From Flavipsychrobacter sp. (GTDB taxonomy: Bacteria > Bacteroidota > Bacteroidia > Chitinophagales > Chitinophagaceae), in NCBI GenBank assembly GCA_024508935.1, contig JANINW010000036.1:53472-117471 (forward strand): a stretch of DNA of 64,000 nucleotides. The letters run 5' to 3'. Positions 33,671-41,605 of the stretch are shown in pieces (within the stretch, counting starts at the first letter, position 1; each line of letters starts with the position of its first letter). The translations under genes and the position numbers were made by a program. The notes under the pieces are model-generated. The model saw only the letters and a list, made by a program, of their open reading frames with translations. It was not told where the DNA came from and made no database searches.

Positions 33671-34939
33671 ATGTCTGCACAGAAAATAACCATGGGTGCC
33701 AATGGCAAGCTGAATGTACCTGATAATCCTGTTATACCTTTTATAGAAGGGGATGGAATTGGCCCCGATGTGTGGAGTGCCAGTAAAATGGTACTGGATG
33801 CTGCAGTAGAGAAATGCTACGAAGGCAAACGAAAAATTGAATGGAAGGAAATGCTGGCAGGCGAAAAAGCCTTTAAACAAACCGGCGAATGGCTGCCTGC
33901 CGAAACGCTGGAAATTGCCAAAGAATATATTGTTTCTATCAAAGGGCCGCTTACTACCCCTGTAGGCGGCGGTATACGCTCACTAAATGTGGCTATGCGC
34001 CAGGAACTGGACCTGTATGTATGCCTTCGCCCCGTGCAATGGTTCCAAGGTGTACCTTCACCGGTTGTTCATCCTGAAAAAGTAGACATGGTTATTTTCC
34101 GGGAGAATACAGAGGATATATATGCAGGTATTGAATTTAACTACGATAGCCCTGAAGCAAAAAAACTGTTCGACTTCCTTACAGAACTGGGTGCGTCTAA
34201 AAAAGTACGTTTCCCTGAAACTACTTCTTTCGGAATAAAACCCGTTTCTAAAGAAGGTACGGAAAGGCTGGTGCGCGCTGCAATAGAATATGCCTTGGAA
34301 CATAAACGCCCGTCAGTAGCCCTGGTACATAAGGGTAATATCATGAAGTTTACCGAAGGTGGATTTAAGAAATGGGGGTACGAACTGGCTGTAAGTGAAT
34401 TTGGAGATAAGGTGTATACCTGGGAACAGTGGGAAACTACCAAAAAAGAAAAAGGCGATGAAGTAGCTAATAATGAACTGAAAAAAGCAGAAGCAGATGG
34501 CAAACTGATCATTAAAGATGTGATTGCCGACAACTTCCTGCAGCAGATATTACTGGCACCACAAGATTATTCAGTAGTGGCTACGCTGAACCTGAATGGT
34601 GACTATATCTCTGATGCTCTTGCTGCAGCGGTAGGCGGCATAGGCATAGCCCCCGGCGCCAATATCAACTATAGTACCGGCTATGCTGTTTTTGAAGCAA
34701 CACACGGTACAGCACCCCGTTTTGCCAACACAGATACCATGAACCCATCTTCACTTTTGCTGAGTGGTGTAATGATGCTGGAATACATGGGCTGGAAAGA
34801 AGCAGCACACTGCATAGTAAATGCACTGAGCACAGCAATAAAACGTAAACGTGTGACTATTGATTTCTACAACCTGATGCACGATGCTACTTTGCTAAAA
34901 ACCAGCGAATTTGCTTTGGAGATCATTAAAAACCTTTAA
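33671..34939 (+). CDS. icd: NADP-dependent isocitrate dehydrogenase
   Basis: A 422-aa dimeric-type isocitrate dehydrogenase of the length typical for the E. coli Icd group. It oxidises isocitrate to 2-oxoglutarate in the TCA cycle. Visible motifs are [11 protein letters not shown] (N-terminal nucleotide loop, about 19-29), [15 protein letters not shown] (isocitrate loop with Ser and Asn), [14 protein letters not shown], the metal/substrate Asp in V-I-A-D-N and N-L-N-G-D-Y-I-S-D, and the coenzyme loop A-T-H-G-T-A-P-R. The N-terminal start M-S-A-Q-K-I fits the family. It is the first gene of a forward run; its stop TAA overlaps the deoC ATG by one base. Confidence 0.95.
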   Translation: MSAQKITMGANGKLNVPDNPVIPFIEGDGIGPDVWSASKMVLDAAVEKCYEGKRKIEWKEMLAGEKAFKQTGEWLPAETLEIAKEYIVSIKGPLTTPVGGGIRSLNVAMRQELDLYVCLRPVQWFQGVPSPVVHPEKVDMVIFRENTEDIYAGIEFNYDSPEAKKLFDFLTELGASKKVRFPETTSFGIKPVSKEGTERLVRAAIEYALEHKRPSVALVHKGNIMKFTEGGFKKWGYELAVSEFGDKVYTWEQWETTKKEKGDEVANNELKKAEADGKLIIKDVIADNFLQQILLAPQDYSVVATLNLNGDYISDALAAAVGGIGIAPGANINYSTGYAVFEATHGTAPRFANTDTMNPSSLLLSGVMMLEYMGWKEAAHCIVNALSTAIKRKRVTIDFYNLMHDATLLKTSEFALEIIKNL

Positions 34940-35604
34940 TGCAGGATATAGCAAAATATATAGACCATACTATTTTGAAGCCGGAGACCACCGGTGCAGA
35001 TATAGAAAAACTTTGCAACGAAGCCATTAACTACGGCTTCGTTGCCGTTTGTGTACCACCCTATTATGTAACACTTGCAAAAAGCTTGCTGCATGGTTCC
35101 GACATAAGCATTGCCACGGTAATTGGCTTCCCAATGGGCTACAGTACTACTGCATCTAAGCTACAGGAGATAGAAGATGCACTGACAGCAGGCGCCGACG
35201 AATTGGACGTAGTACATAATATAGCAGCCGTAAAGACCAAGGATTGGCCTTTTCTCGAAAACGAAATAAATAAAGTAACGGCAGCCGTACACCAAAAAGG
35301 GAAACTGGTGAAGATCATTATAGAAAGCGGGCTACTTTCTGATGAAGAAATAATTAATTGTTGCAAAATATACAGCCCTTATAATCCTGATTTTATAAAA
35401 ACGTCTACGGGTTATGCTCATACAGGTGCTACCCGGCATGCCGTTGAGCTCATGCGGCAGCATTTGCCTGCCAATATAGCTATCAAAGCTTCGGGAGGTA
35501 TTCGTAACTTTGCCTTCGCTAAAGAATTAATACAGGCAGGCGCTACAAGATTGGGCTGCTCAGCCGGTGCAGACATAGTTAAAGAAAGCTATTTAGAGTG
35601 GTAG
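34939..35604 (+). CDS. deoC: Deoxyribose-phosphate aldolase
   Basis: A 221-aa class I aldolase that cleaves 2-deoxyribose 5-phosphate into acetaldehyde and glyceraldehyde 3-phosphate. The family marks are I-D-H-T-I-L-K-P near residue 8, G-A-D-E-L-D-V-V-H-N-I (Asp near 92, usual D-x-V), the Schiff-base Lys in F-I-K-T-S-T-G-Y (about 152-159), and I-K-A-S-G-G-I-R (second Lys near residue 182). It starts inside the TAATG overlap with icd, so it is probably translationally coupled. Confidence 0.95.
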   Translation: MQDIAKYIDHTILKPETTGADIEKLCNEAINYGFVAVCVPPYYVTLAKSLLHGSDISIATVIGFPMGYSTTASKLQEIEDALTAGADELDVVHNIAAVKTKDWPFLENEINKVTAAVHQKGKLVKIIIESGLLSDEEIINCCKIYSPYNPDFIKTSTGYAHTGATRHAVELMRQHLPANIAIKASGGIRNFAFAKELIQAGATRLGCSAGADIVKESYLEW

Positions 35605-35609
35605 ATACG

Positions 35610-36059
35610 ATGAAGCATTTAGTATATAAGGTGATATTGGCTGTTTTATTACTGTTTGGTAATAATGCATGGTCGCAGATAAAGGTGACCGAAGATGATG
35701 CTGTGGCCAAGCCGGCTAAAACAGGTGTAACAGTGCATGCCGACCCCAGGCTGGCTATACTGGCCCGCAAATACCGCAATGTGCAACTGGGTGTGATACG
35801 CAGCGGGCAAGGCTTCCGCGTACAGATATATAACGGCAACGACCGCCAGAAGGCCACTGAAATAAAAGTAGACTTTATGCGCCGGTTTCCTAATGTTCGT
35901 ACGTATCTTACCTATGTACAGCCGCAATTCAGGGTAAAGGTGGGCGATTTTCGTACACGCGCCGAAGCAGGTGAACTATACAGGCAGGTGAGTACATTGT
36001 ACAATCCCTGCATGATCGTACCCGATATAGTGGTTATAAATACACTAAAAGATGATTGA
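35610..36059 (+). CDS. Secreted SPOR-domain protein
   Basis: A 149-aa protein from the ATG at 35610 with a signal peptide (M-K-H-L-V-Y-K, hydrophobic to about residue 22, W-S-Q). The C-terminal part (about 65-140) is a SPOR domain: G-F-R-V-Q-I-Y-N-G-N-D-R, A-T-E-I-K-V-D-F-M-R-R-F-P, and F-R-V-K-V-G-D-F-R-T-R-A-E-A. SPOR domains bind denuded peptidoglycan glycans at division septa. The start comes 5 nt after the deoC stop. The end overlaps the start of the M20 peptidase gene by 8 nt. No clear functional tie between SPOR and its operon neighbours is visible. Confidence 0.9.
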   Translation: MKHLVYKVILAVLLLFGNNAWSQIKVTEDDAVAKPAKTGVTVHADPRLAILARKYRNVQLGVIRSGQGFRVQIYNGNDRQKATEIKVDFMRRFPNVRTYLTYVQPQFRVKVGDFRTRAEAGELYRQVSTLYNPCMIVPDIVVINTLKDD

Positions 36060-37236
36060 TCAAATTCGCACAAAAGCGGAACAGTATTTTCCCGAAGTAC
36101 AGGCTATACGCCACCATATACATTCTAACCCAGAGCTTTCTTTTGAAGAGCATAAAACATCCGCTTTTATTTCCTCGAAGCTTACCGAATGGGGCATCAA
36201 ACATCAAACAGGCGTAGCGGGTACAGGTATTGTAGCCTTGCTTGAGGGTAAAAACCCCGGCAAACACTGCATAGCCCTGCGTGCAGACATGGACGCACTG
36301 CCCATACAGGAAGCAAATGATACCAGTTACAGGTCGAAGAATGATGGCGTGATGCATGCCTGCGGGCACGATGTACACAGCAGTTGCCTGCTGGGTGCAG
36401 CCAGGATATTGCATGAACTGCGTGATGAATGGGAAGGCACTATCAAACTCCTGTTTCAGCCGGGCGAAGAAAAACACCCCGGTGGCGCTAGCCTAATGAT
36501 AGCTGATGGCGTATTGGAAAACCCAAAACCACAAAGCATATTTGCCCTGCATGTGTACCCGCACCTGCCTTGCGGCACAGCAGGTTTCAGGGCCGGGCAG
36601 TACATGGCCAGTGCCGATGAAATTTATATAACTATTGAAGGTAAAGGCGGTCACGCTGCCCTGCCCCATCAAACTATAGACCCCATAGCTGTTTCTGCTC
36701 AAGTTATCACTGCTTTGCAACAGGTTATATCACGTAAGGCAAATCCACTTATACCATCTGTACTCACTTTTGGCAAAATAGCCGGCGGTTTTGCAACCAA
36801 TGTGATTCCTGAGAAAGTAGAAATATTAGGCACTTTCCGTACCATGGACGAAAAGTGGCGGTACGAGGCACATAAATGGATCAAGGATATAACCGAACAG
36901 GTATGTGCATCTTATGGTGCAAAAGCTACGGTTGAAATACCCCAAGGCTATCCCTCTTTATACAACGACCCTGCCCTGACCATGCATGCTGAAGGCTGGG
37001 CACGGCAATATATAGGCGGGGAGAATGTGCATACACTGGACCTGCGTATGGCTGCAGAAGATTTCAGTTTCTATACATTGCAGGTACCGGGTTGTTTTTT
37101 CCGGATAGGCACCAACCGCAATAATGAAACATTTACGGCCCCGGTTCATAATGCGAAGTTCGATATTGATGAGGAAGCGTTGAAAACCGGTGTGGGACTA
37201 TTCTGCTGGATAGCTTACAATGCTGTAAAACAATAA
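36052..37236 (+). CDS. M20-family amidohydrolase (N-acyl-amino-acid hydrolase type)
   Basis: A 394-aa zinc-dependent amidohydrolase of the M20D type (indole-3-acetyl-amino-acid/N-acyl-amino-acid hydrolase). Metal and catalytic motifs are A-D-M-D-A-L-P near residue 78, M-H-A-C-G-H-D-V-H near 100-108, P-G-E-E-K-H-P-G-G (catalytic Glu pair, about 136-144) and a late A-A-E-D-F-S-F-Y near 345. A lid/dimerisation domain lies about 185-295. No signal peptide is seen, so it acts in the cytosol. It releases an amino acid from an N-acyl-amino acid; the substrate is unknown. It overlaps the SPOR gene by 8 nt and precedes the broken SnoaL-like gene by 7 nt. Confidence 0.92.
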   Translation: MIDQIRTKAEQYFPEVQAIRHHIHSNPELSFEEHKTSAFISSKLTEWGIKHQTGVAGTGIVALLEGKNPGKHCIALRADMDALPIQEANDTSYRSKNDGVMHACGHDVHSSCLLGAARILHELRDEWEGTIKLLFQPGEEKHPGGASLMIADGVLENPKPQSIFALHVYPHLPCGTAGFRAGQYMASADEIYITIEGKGGHAALPHQTIDPIAVSAQVITALQQVISRKANPLIPSVLTFGKIAGGFATNVIPEKVEILGTFRTMDEKWRYEAHKWIKDITEQVCASYGAKATVEIPQGYPSLYNDPALTMHAEGWARQYIGGENVHTLDLRMAAEDFSFYTLQVPGCFFRIGTNRNNETFTAPVHNAKFDIDEEALKTGVGLFCWIAYNAVKQ

Positions 37237-37243
37237 AGGAACA

Positions 37244-37677
37244 ATGAATACGGACCATCAATTACTTACAGAACTTGCCAACAAGCTGTTTATGTATACT
37301 GACCTGCAGCTTTGGGACAAATTGCTTGCAGAAGTGTTTACAGAAGATATATGGTTCGATATGTCTTCTGCTGGCGCTGGTGAGCCAAATTATATGAAAG
37401 CTGCTGCACTCTGTAATACATGGAAAGAGGGATTCACAGGACTGGACTCAATTCATCACCAGGCGGGGCATTATCTTATTGAACTGAATGAAAATGCCGG
37501 CGCAGATATCTTTGCATATGCTGTTGCCTACCATTATAAGAAAGCTGCAACTAAAGGATATACAGAACATTTGTGGGTAGTTACGACCTGAAGGCTATAC
37601 AAACCACTAATGGCTGGAGGCTAAGTCAATTTAAATACAACCTCAAGTTTATCGACGGTAATGCCTCCCTTGAGTAA
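37244..37677 (+). pseudogene. Frameshifted SnoaL-like (NTF2-fold) protein
   Basis: The open frame runs 37244-37591 (115 aa: M-N-T-D-H-Q-L-L, F-T-E-D-I-W-F-D-M, H-H-Q-A-G-H-Y) and ends early at H-L-W-V-V-T-T. The next frame from about 37571 continues without a break to a stop at 37675-37677 and reads V-G-S-Y-D-L-K-A-I, W-R-L-S-Q-F-K-Y-N-L-K-F-I-D-G-N. One extra T in the run at 37570-37572 would join them as E-H-F-V-G-S-Y-D-L-K in a ~144-aa protein, the usual family length. A single-base deletion, or a sequencing error, is inferred. Intact homologues have an NTF2/SnoaL fold of unknown substrate. Confidence 0.7.
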
Positions 37678-37679
37678 GC

Positions 37680-38825
37680 TTACAATCTGCCCCACACAGC
37701 AGTAGCATTGCTGCCACCAAAACCTGATGCCGTTTTAAGAACATAATTAATTGTGGCTGGCTGCATGGCGGTAGTAATATTGAGCGTTACAGGTACACCT
37801 ATTGTTTCAAAACCCGCCGATGGTATCAGCTGCTGCTTTTGAAGGCCTTCTATTATCATGGCCGACTCTAATATGCCTGCAGCACCCAGCGTATGGCCCG
37901 TATACCCTTTAAAACTGTGGATCGGTTTTTTATTTAAACCGGAAAGCCCAAAGGCCTTGGCTTCCATCTCATCATTGTACAAGGTAGCTGTACCGTGTGC
38001 ACTGACCATATCAATTTGTGATGCTGTAATGTTTGCCTCAGCCAAAGCTTTATTTATAGCCATTGACAGCTCCTCGCCAGTGCGTGAAGGGCCGGATATA
38101 TGGTTAGCATCATTAGAGGTAGCACCTGACAGCAGTTGTGCTTTTGCATCGACGCCAAGAGTAGAAAGTACGACCGTGGCAGCAGCCTCTCCGAGGTTGA
38201 TACCCTTACGTTCTGCATCAAAAGGGCGGCAAGGGGCGTGGGCTATAGCATGAAATGACTGGAACCCGCTTAACACAAATTTGGTGAATCGGTCGCAGCC
38301 TATAACAATTGCATTTTTATACCTGCCGTTTTGCAACAACCGTAATGCATAGGTAAGTGCTGCTACACCGGAAACACAAGCCTGCGATATAACGACCGGT
38401 ACATGTTTACCTAATTCCAGTTGCGCAGCAATTACAGCTGCACTATGGTGCAATGGCAACCGCTCCTCGTCCGTCTGTCCCAGCCATTCTATATTCCCTT
38501 TGGTGGTAGAAAGGATTACAACTGTATCTGCTGCATGTAATTCGTGCTCGCAATTACTTATTGCTTGTTTTGCTGAAAATATAGCCAGTTGCTCGAAAGG
38601 AGATAACGAAACGGAGGCTTGTGTTTGGGCCCTGATAAACTGCCATTTATCCGCGTCAATTTTAGATGCATAAAATGGCTGGCTGCTATAAGCAGCATCT
38701 TCATATTCCCTTATACCGGGTGCCTTATTCGCAGCAGCAATCCAGTGTGCCTGCACATCAAGCCCTATAGAGGATGTAATATTTGTAGCTATGGCGTAAA
38801 CCGGCAATTCTTTAACGCTCTGCAT
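37680..38825 (-). CDS. Beta-ketoacyl-ACP synthase (FabF-like)
   Basis: A 381-aa condensing enzyme, the last gene of the ACP/KS operon. The thiolase-fold catalytic triad is intact: Cys in S-Q-A-C-V-S-G (near residue 150), His in S-A-H-G-T-A-T-L-Y-N-D (near 274) and His in K-G-Y-T-G-H-T-L-G-A-A-G (near 309). It is slightly shorter than FabF (about 410 aa), and its N-terminus (V-Y-A-I-A-T-N-I-T-S-S-I-G) is like the KS proteins of flexirubin/aryl-polyene clusters. It would condense an acyl starter with malonyl-ACP. Its start overlaps the thioesterase gene by 14 nt. It ends 2 nt from the convergent SnoaL-like pseudogene. Confidence 0.88.
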   Translation of the reverse strand: MQSVKELPVYAIATNITSSIGLDVQAHWIAAANKAPGIREYEDAAYSSQPFYASKIDADKWQFIRAQTQASVSLSPFEQLAIFSAKQAISNCEHELHAADTVVILSTTKGNIEWLGQTDEERLPLHHSAAVIAAQLELGKHVPVVISQACVSGVAALTYALRLLQNGRYKNAIVIGCDRFTKFVLSGFQSFHAIAHAPCRPFDAERKGINLGEAAATVVLSTLGVDAKAQLLSGATSNDANHISGPSRTGEELSMAINKALAEANITASQIDMVSAHGTATLYNDEMEAKAFGLSGLNKKPIHSFKGYTGHTLGAAGILESAMIIEGLQKQQLIPSAGFETIGVPVTLNITTAMQPATINYVLKTASGFGGSNATAVWGRL

Positions 38826-39243
38826 GTAACCATTTTTTCTTCCAGTCTGTCATAAATTGCGGTATAGTAAGCATAAGCTCCAACGATTCACGCTGCATGA
38901 ATACCTGTACCGAACTCCCCTTTGCTACCTGTTCATTTGTAGCTGCATCGTAGATAGCATAGTGGAACAATAGCTTTGCTGCAGGAGTATCTTCATAAGT
39001 AGTTTCCAGCCTTATGCGGTGACCGTAGCGCAGTATACGTTTATAATCGCAGTTGATACGTACTACAGGCACTACAATATTATTCCTGTAAAAATCGAGA
39101 TATTTTATGCCGTACGCTTCACCAAATGCTTCACGCCCGTCTTCAAAATACCGGATGAAATGCCCGTGCCATACAATGCCCAGCGGATCAGCTTCACTGA
39201 ATTTTACTTCTAACTCCGTTATGTGCGTTAATTTCTGCCTCAA
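38812..39243 (-). CDS. Acyl-CoA/ACP thioesterase (4-hydroxybenzoyl-CoA thioesterase type)
   Basis: A 143-aa single-hotdog protein of the YbgC/4-HBT family. The active-site signature is A-D-P-L-G-I-V-W-H-G-H-F-I-R-Y-F-E-D-G (Asp near residue 19, His near 26), followed by V-V-P-V-V-R-I-N-C-D-Y-K. The start is TTG, since no ATG exists between the upstream stop and the conserved motif; the previous gene's TAA lies 21 nt upstream in the same frame. Thioesterases of this type occur in aryl-polyene clusters (ApeK position). It overlaps the ketoacyl synthase gene by 14 nt, which implies coupling. Confidence 0.85.
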   Translation of the reverse strand: MRQKLTHITELEVKFSEADPLGIVWHGHFIRYFEDGREAFGEAYGIKYLDFYRNNIVVPVVRINCDYKRILRYGHRIRLETTYEDTPAAKLLFHYAIYDAATNEQVAKGSSVQVFMQRESLELMLTIPQFMTDWKKKWLHAER

Positions 39244-39264
39244 CCTGATAATTATATTTTCTGC

Positions 39265-39897
39265 TTAACTTTTCTTCCAGTGCTTCCACTCGTCCTTGGT
39301 ATTCTTTACCGCGTTATAGAAGGTTTTTGCCCAGTAATTACGGAAACCGAAACCACCCGATTTACCTTCAATCTGTTTGGTAAGCAATACTTTTTTACTG
39401 CCCATATCTACAAAGGTTACCCACATAGATGCAGCCTCCTTCCCTTTACTCATACCTTCCACAAAGAATAACATACCTATACCCTTGTTGCCCATAAAGT
39501 CGTATTTCTTTACCAGGTCTGCCACCTTTTGCTCGTTCAGGGTTTGGTACATATTGGCATCGTCAGTGAAGAAATTACCTTTTAATGAATTGTTGGCTTT
39601 ACGGGTAACTTCTATCGCATAATTAACTTCGGTACGGTTTACAGCATCCGCAAGTTTGTAACGGTCTTTCTCGTTTACAAATAAGTCGTTCCAACCCGGG
39701 AAATATTTATCGCGCAACTGGCTGTTGGTGATCTCCCCGGCATCCTTCCACTGTGTAGCATCGCCAATAAATTTCATTTGAGAAAAATCAAGGCCTAACC
39801 AGGTAATAGGTGCATCCCCGAAAACATCTGCTTTTGTCTGAGCCCATACAGCTACAGACATCATAAGAACTGCAACAGATAAAATGAACTTTTTCAT
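39265..39897 (-). CDS. Secreted protein of unknown function inside the ACP/KS operon
   Basis: A 210-aa protein from the ATG at 39897 with a signal peptide (M-K-K-F-I-L-S-V, cleavage after A-V-W-A-Q near residue 20). The mature part has several W/F-rich stretches: I-T-W-L-G-L-D-F-S-Q (about 33-42), W-K-D-A-G-E-I-T, F-F-T-D-D-A-N-M-Y, and a C-terminal S-G-G-F-G-F-R-N-Y-W-A-K-T-F-Y, then K-H-W-K-K-S at the end. No transmembrane span, lipobox or catalytic motif is recognised. It is not part of the published aryl-polyene or flexirubin parts lists that I recall. Its position between the dehydratase and thioesterase genes, with gaps of 12 and 21 nt, suggests a linked role, perhaps at the outer membrane. 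Confidence 0.75.
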   Translation of the reverse strand: MKKFILSVAVLMMSVAVWAQTKADVFGDAPITWLGLDFSQMKFIGDATQWKDAGEITNSQLRDKYFPGWNDLFVNEKDRYKLADAVNRTEVNYAIEVTRKANNSLKGNFFTDDANMYQTLNEQKVADLVKKYDFMGNKGIGMLFFVEGMSKGKEAASMWVTFVDMGSKKVLLTKQIEGKSGGFGFRNYWAKTFYNAVKNTKDEWKHWKKS

Positions 39898-39909
39898 AAT
39901 CATTGAGAT

Positions 39910-40344
39910 TTAAGAAATTGACTGAATAAATATTTTGAATTCGCAATTGGCTATTTCTTCTCCATTCAAAAATACCTGGCCCTGTACTATGCGGGCGTTC
40001 ATCACTTCGTGCAACACGGTGATACGGGATGTGATGGTATCGCCTGTTTGAGGAAGCGCTTTTACGTTCAGGTTCTTCAGCGCTCCTATGAAACCCATAG
40101 GAGCCGGCTTGCCTTCCAGACTAGCCAGGTAACCAGTGGCTGCCGCAGCAGTCTGGGCCATATTCTCCACAAGTCCCGGTTCTGCAAAAGTCCCATCATT
40201 TACAAACAAATGCCCTTCGCGAATGGTAAATACAGTTTCGGCAAAGGTATTGTTCATTTCGCCCAGTGCATCTATCATTATAAAAGGTGCACGCTGCGGT
40301 ATATAGTTTTCTATATTGGGTTTTGTAGTGGTCAATGTTTCCAA
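39910..40344 (-). CDS. FabZ/FabA-like hotdog 3-hydroxyacyl-ACP dehydratase
   Basis: A 144-aa hotdog protein with Y-I-P-Q-R-A-P-F-I-M-I-D-A-L-G (residues about 14-28), the FabZ-like substrate entry in which the usual H-R-x-P-F-L/M His is replaced by Gln-Arg. A central 'E-P-G-L-V-E-N-M-A-Q-T-A-A-A' holds the Glu region (about 56-69). The replacement of the canonical catalytic His by Q or another residue is seen in ApeI/P-type dehydratases and means activity is not certain. The start is TTG at 40344 (no ATG before the conserved core), overlapping the acyltransferase gene by 13 nt. Confidence 0.75.
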   Translation of the reverse strand: METLTTTKPNIENYIPQRAPFIMIDALGEMNNTFAETVFTIREGHLFVNDGTFAEPGLVENMAQTAAAATGYLASLEGKPAPMGFIGALKNLNVKALPQTGDTITSRITVLHEVMNARIVQGQVFLNGEEIANCEFKIFIQSIS

Positions 40345-41219
40345 AAATTAAAGTAGTTAAACCATTGCGCAGGGTATTTCTTCAGCATTTGCTCCAGCAG
40401 CCCTACATAGTCCTTCAGCATAGCTTCCATACCGGTAGTGCCACGCCCCTCATACACTTTGCCGGGAAATGCATAAAAATGGTAATGAAAATTAGTCTCT
40501 TTGAAGGCAAAAACAAAACATACAGGAGCCTTTAATTTAGATGCCAGGATAAAAGGACCGGCGGGAAATAACGCCTCCTCTCCTAAAAAGGTATGTGACA
40601 TGGTACGATTGCCGGGACGGAAGCGGTCAGCATGGATACATACCAGCTCATTACGGGCAAGGGCCGCAGATATTTCGTATATATGAGACAGATCGTCTTT
40701 GATCAGTATCAGGTTGAAGGAACGTTTATTTTCAAACTGTTCCATATATGCCTTCATCTGGCCGGCCTCGCCATCATACATAATAATATTGATAGGCGCG
40801 TCTACCCTTTTTAGCAGGTGGCCGGCCACTTCCCAATTGCCCAGGTGCGCACTTACCAGCAAACCTCCTTTGCCATTCTTCACCAACTGGTCAATATTAT
40901 CAATACCCTCGTGCTCAAAAGTAAGGTTGGTTTTTACCCCGGAGAGTACGGCTATCTTATCTATTAGTGTTTGCCCGAAAATGAGCAGGTTCTTACGAAC
41001 AAGTTTTTTTGTTTCAGCTATATTATACCCCAAGCGCATGGTGTACAGCTCAACCAGCGGCCGGGTAGCCGATTTTGCAAAAAAACGGTAGTAGAGTGTT
41101 ACGAAATGTAATAATGCATAAGCAGCACTAAGCCCGCCGTAGCGTAACAGCATTACAAATATCTTATATCCTAATGGTGTACCCCGGGAGCGGCCCTCCC
41201 ATGCTTGAGTATCAGGCAT
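40332..41219 (-). CDS. LpxL/HtrB-like lysophospholipid/acyl-ACP acyltransferase
   Basis: A 295-aa lipid A biosynthesis-type acyltransferase. The N-terminus has one membrane segment (about 20-45, M-L-L-R-Y-G-G-L-S-A-A-Y-A-L-L-H). The catalytic H-x4-E motif is H-L-G-N-W-E near residue 125, and the P-G-N-R and F-P-A-G-P-F-I-L-A-S-K motifs (about 205-232) follow. It transfers an acyl chain from acyl-ACP to a lipid. In aryl-polyene/flexirubin clusters a protein of this type (ApeD-like) loads or attaches the polyene. The ACP gene overlaps its start by 1 nt (TAATG), so coupling is strong. Confidence 0.88.
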   Translation of the reverse strand: MPDTQAWEGRSRGTPLGYKIFVMLLRYGGLSAAYALLHFVTLYYRFFAKSATRPLVELYTMRLGYNIAETKKLVRKNLLIFGQTLIDKIAVLSGVKTNLTFEHEGIDNIDQLVKNGKGGLLVSAHLGNWEVAGHLLKRVDAPINIIMYDGEAGQMKAYMEQFENKRSFNLILIKDDLSHIYEISAALARNELVCIHADRFRPGNRTMSHTFLGEEALFPAGPFILASKLKAPVCFVFAFKETNFHYHFYAFPGKVYEGRGTTGMEAMLKDYVGLLEQMLKKYPAQWFNYFNFWKH

Positions 41220-41470
41220 TAACTGGCTATAGCAAGACGGTTAGCTACGTAATCGTAAAAATCCTGTATAGTATGCATTTGCTGGAAATCTTCCGGCTTT
41301 ACCTTAAACCCGAAATTCTGCTCTATTGCCACAACCAGGTCTATATAATCCAGGCTATCCAGGTCAAGTGTTTCTTTCAGGTTGGCACCGGGAGCAATGG
41401 CAGATTCGTCCACTTCAAAATCTTCTACCATGAAAGCATTGATTCGAGATATAATTTCCTGTTGATTCAT
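41219..41470 (-). CDS. Acyl carrier protein
   Basis: An 83-aa ACP with the phosphopantetheine attachment Ser in D-L-D-S-L-D-Y-I-D-L (Ser near residue 39). An acidic helix II follows (V-V-A-I-E-Q-N-F-G). The surrounding sequence is unlike the housekeeping AcpP (which reads G-A-D-S-L-D-T-V-E-L), so it is a specialised carrier. It is the first gene of the six-gene operon that runs from here to 37680. Two -7 boxes lie upstream (41511-41518 and 41554-41561). Confidence 0.92.
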   Translation of the reverse strand: MNQQEIISRINAFMVEDFEVDESAIAPGANLKETLDLDSLDYIDLVVAIEQNFGFKVKPEDFQQMHTIQDFYDYVANRLAIAS

Positions 41471-41510
41471 AATTAAAAAAACGTAAGGGGTTGCCGTGCT
41501 TATCAGTTTA

Positions 41511-41561
41511 CAAAGATAATTATTAATTTATCTATGAACAGGTAAAAGCGGTGCAAAGGTA
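41511..41561 (-). promoter_or_regulatory. Two -7 boxes upstream of the ACP/KS operon
   Basis: On the minus strand TACCTTTG followed by CACCGC (41554-41561) and TATCTTTG (41511-41518) both match TAnnTTTG exactly. The nearer would give a leader of about 35 nt, the farther about 80 nt. No perfectly spaced TTG is seen for either. Confidence 0.55.
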
Positions 41562-41605
41562 AGCAATTCCTGCTTACTATTCTAAAAACCGGGATGTAAA
41601 ACTCC

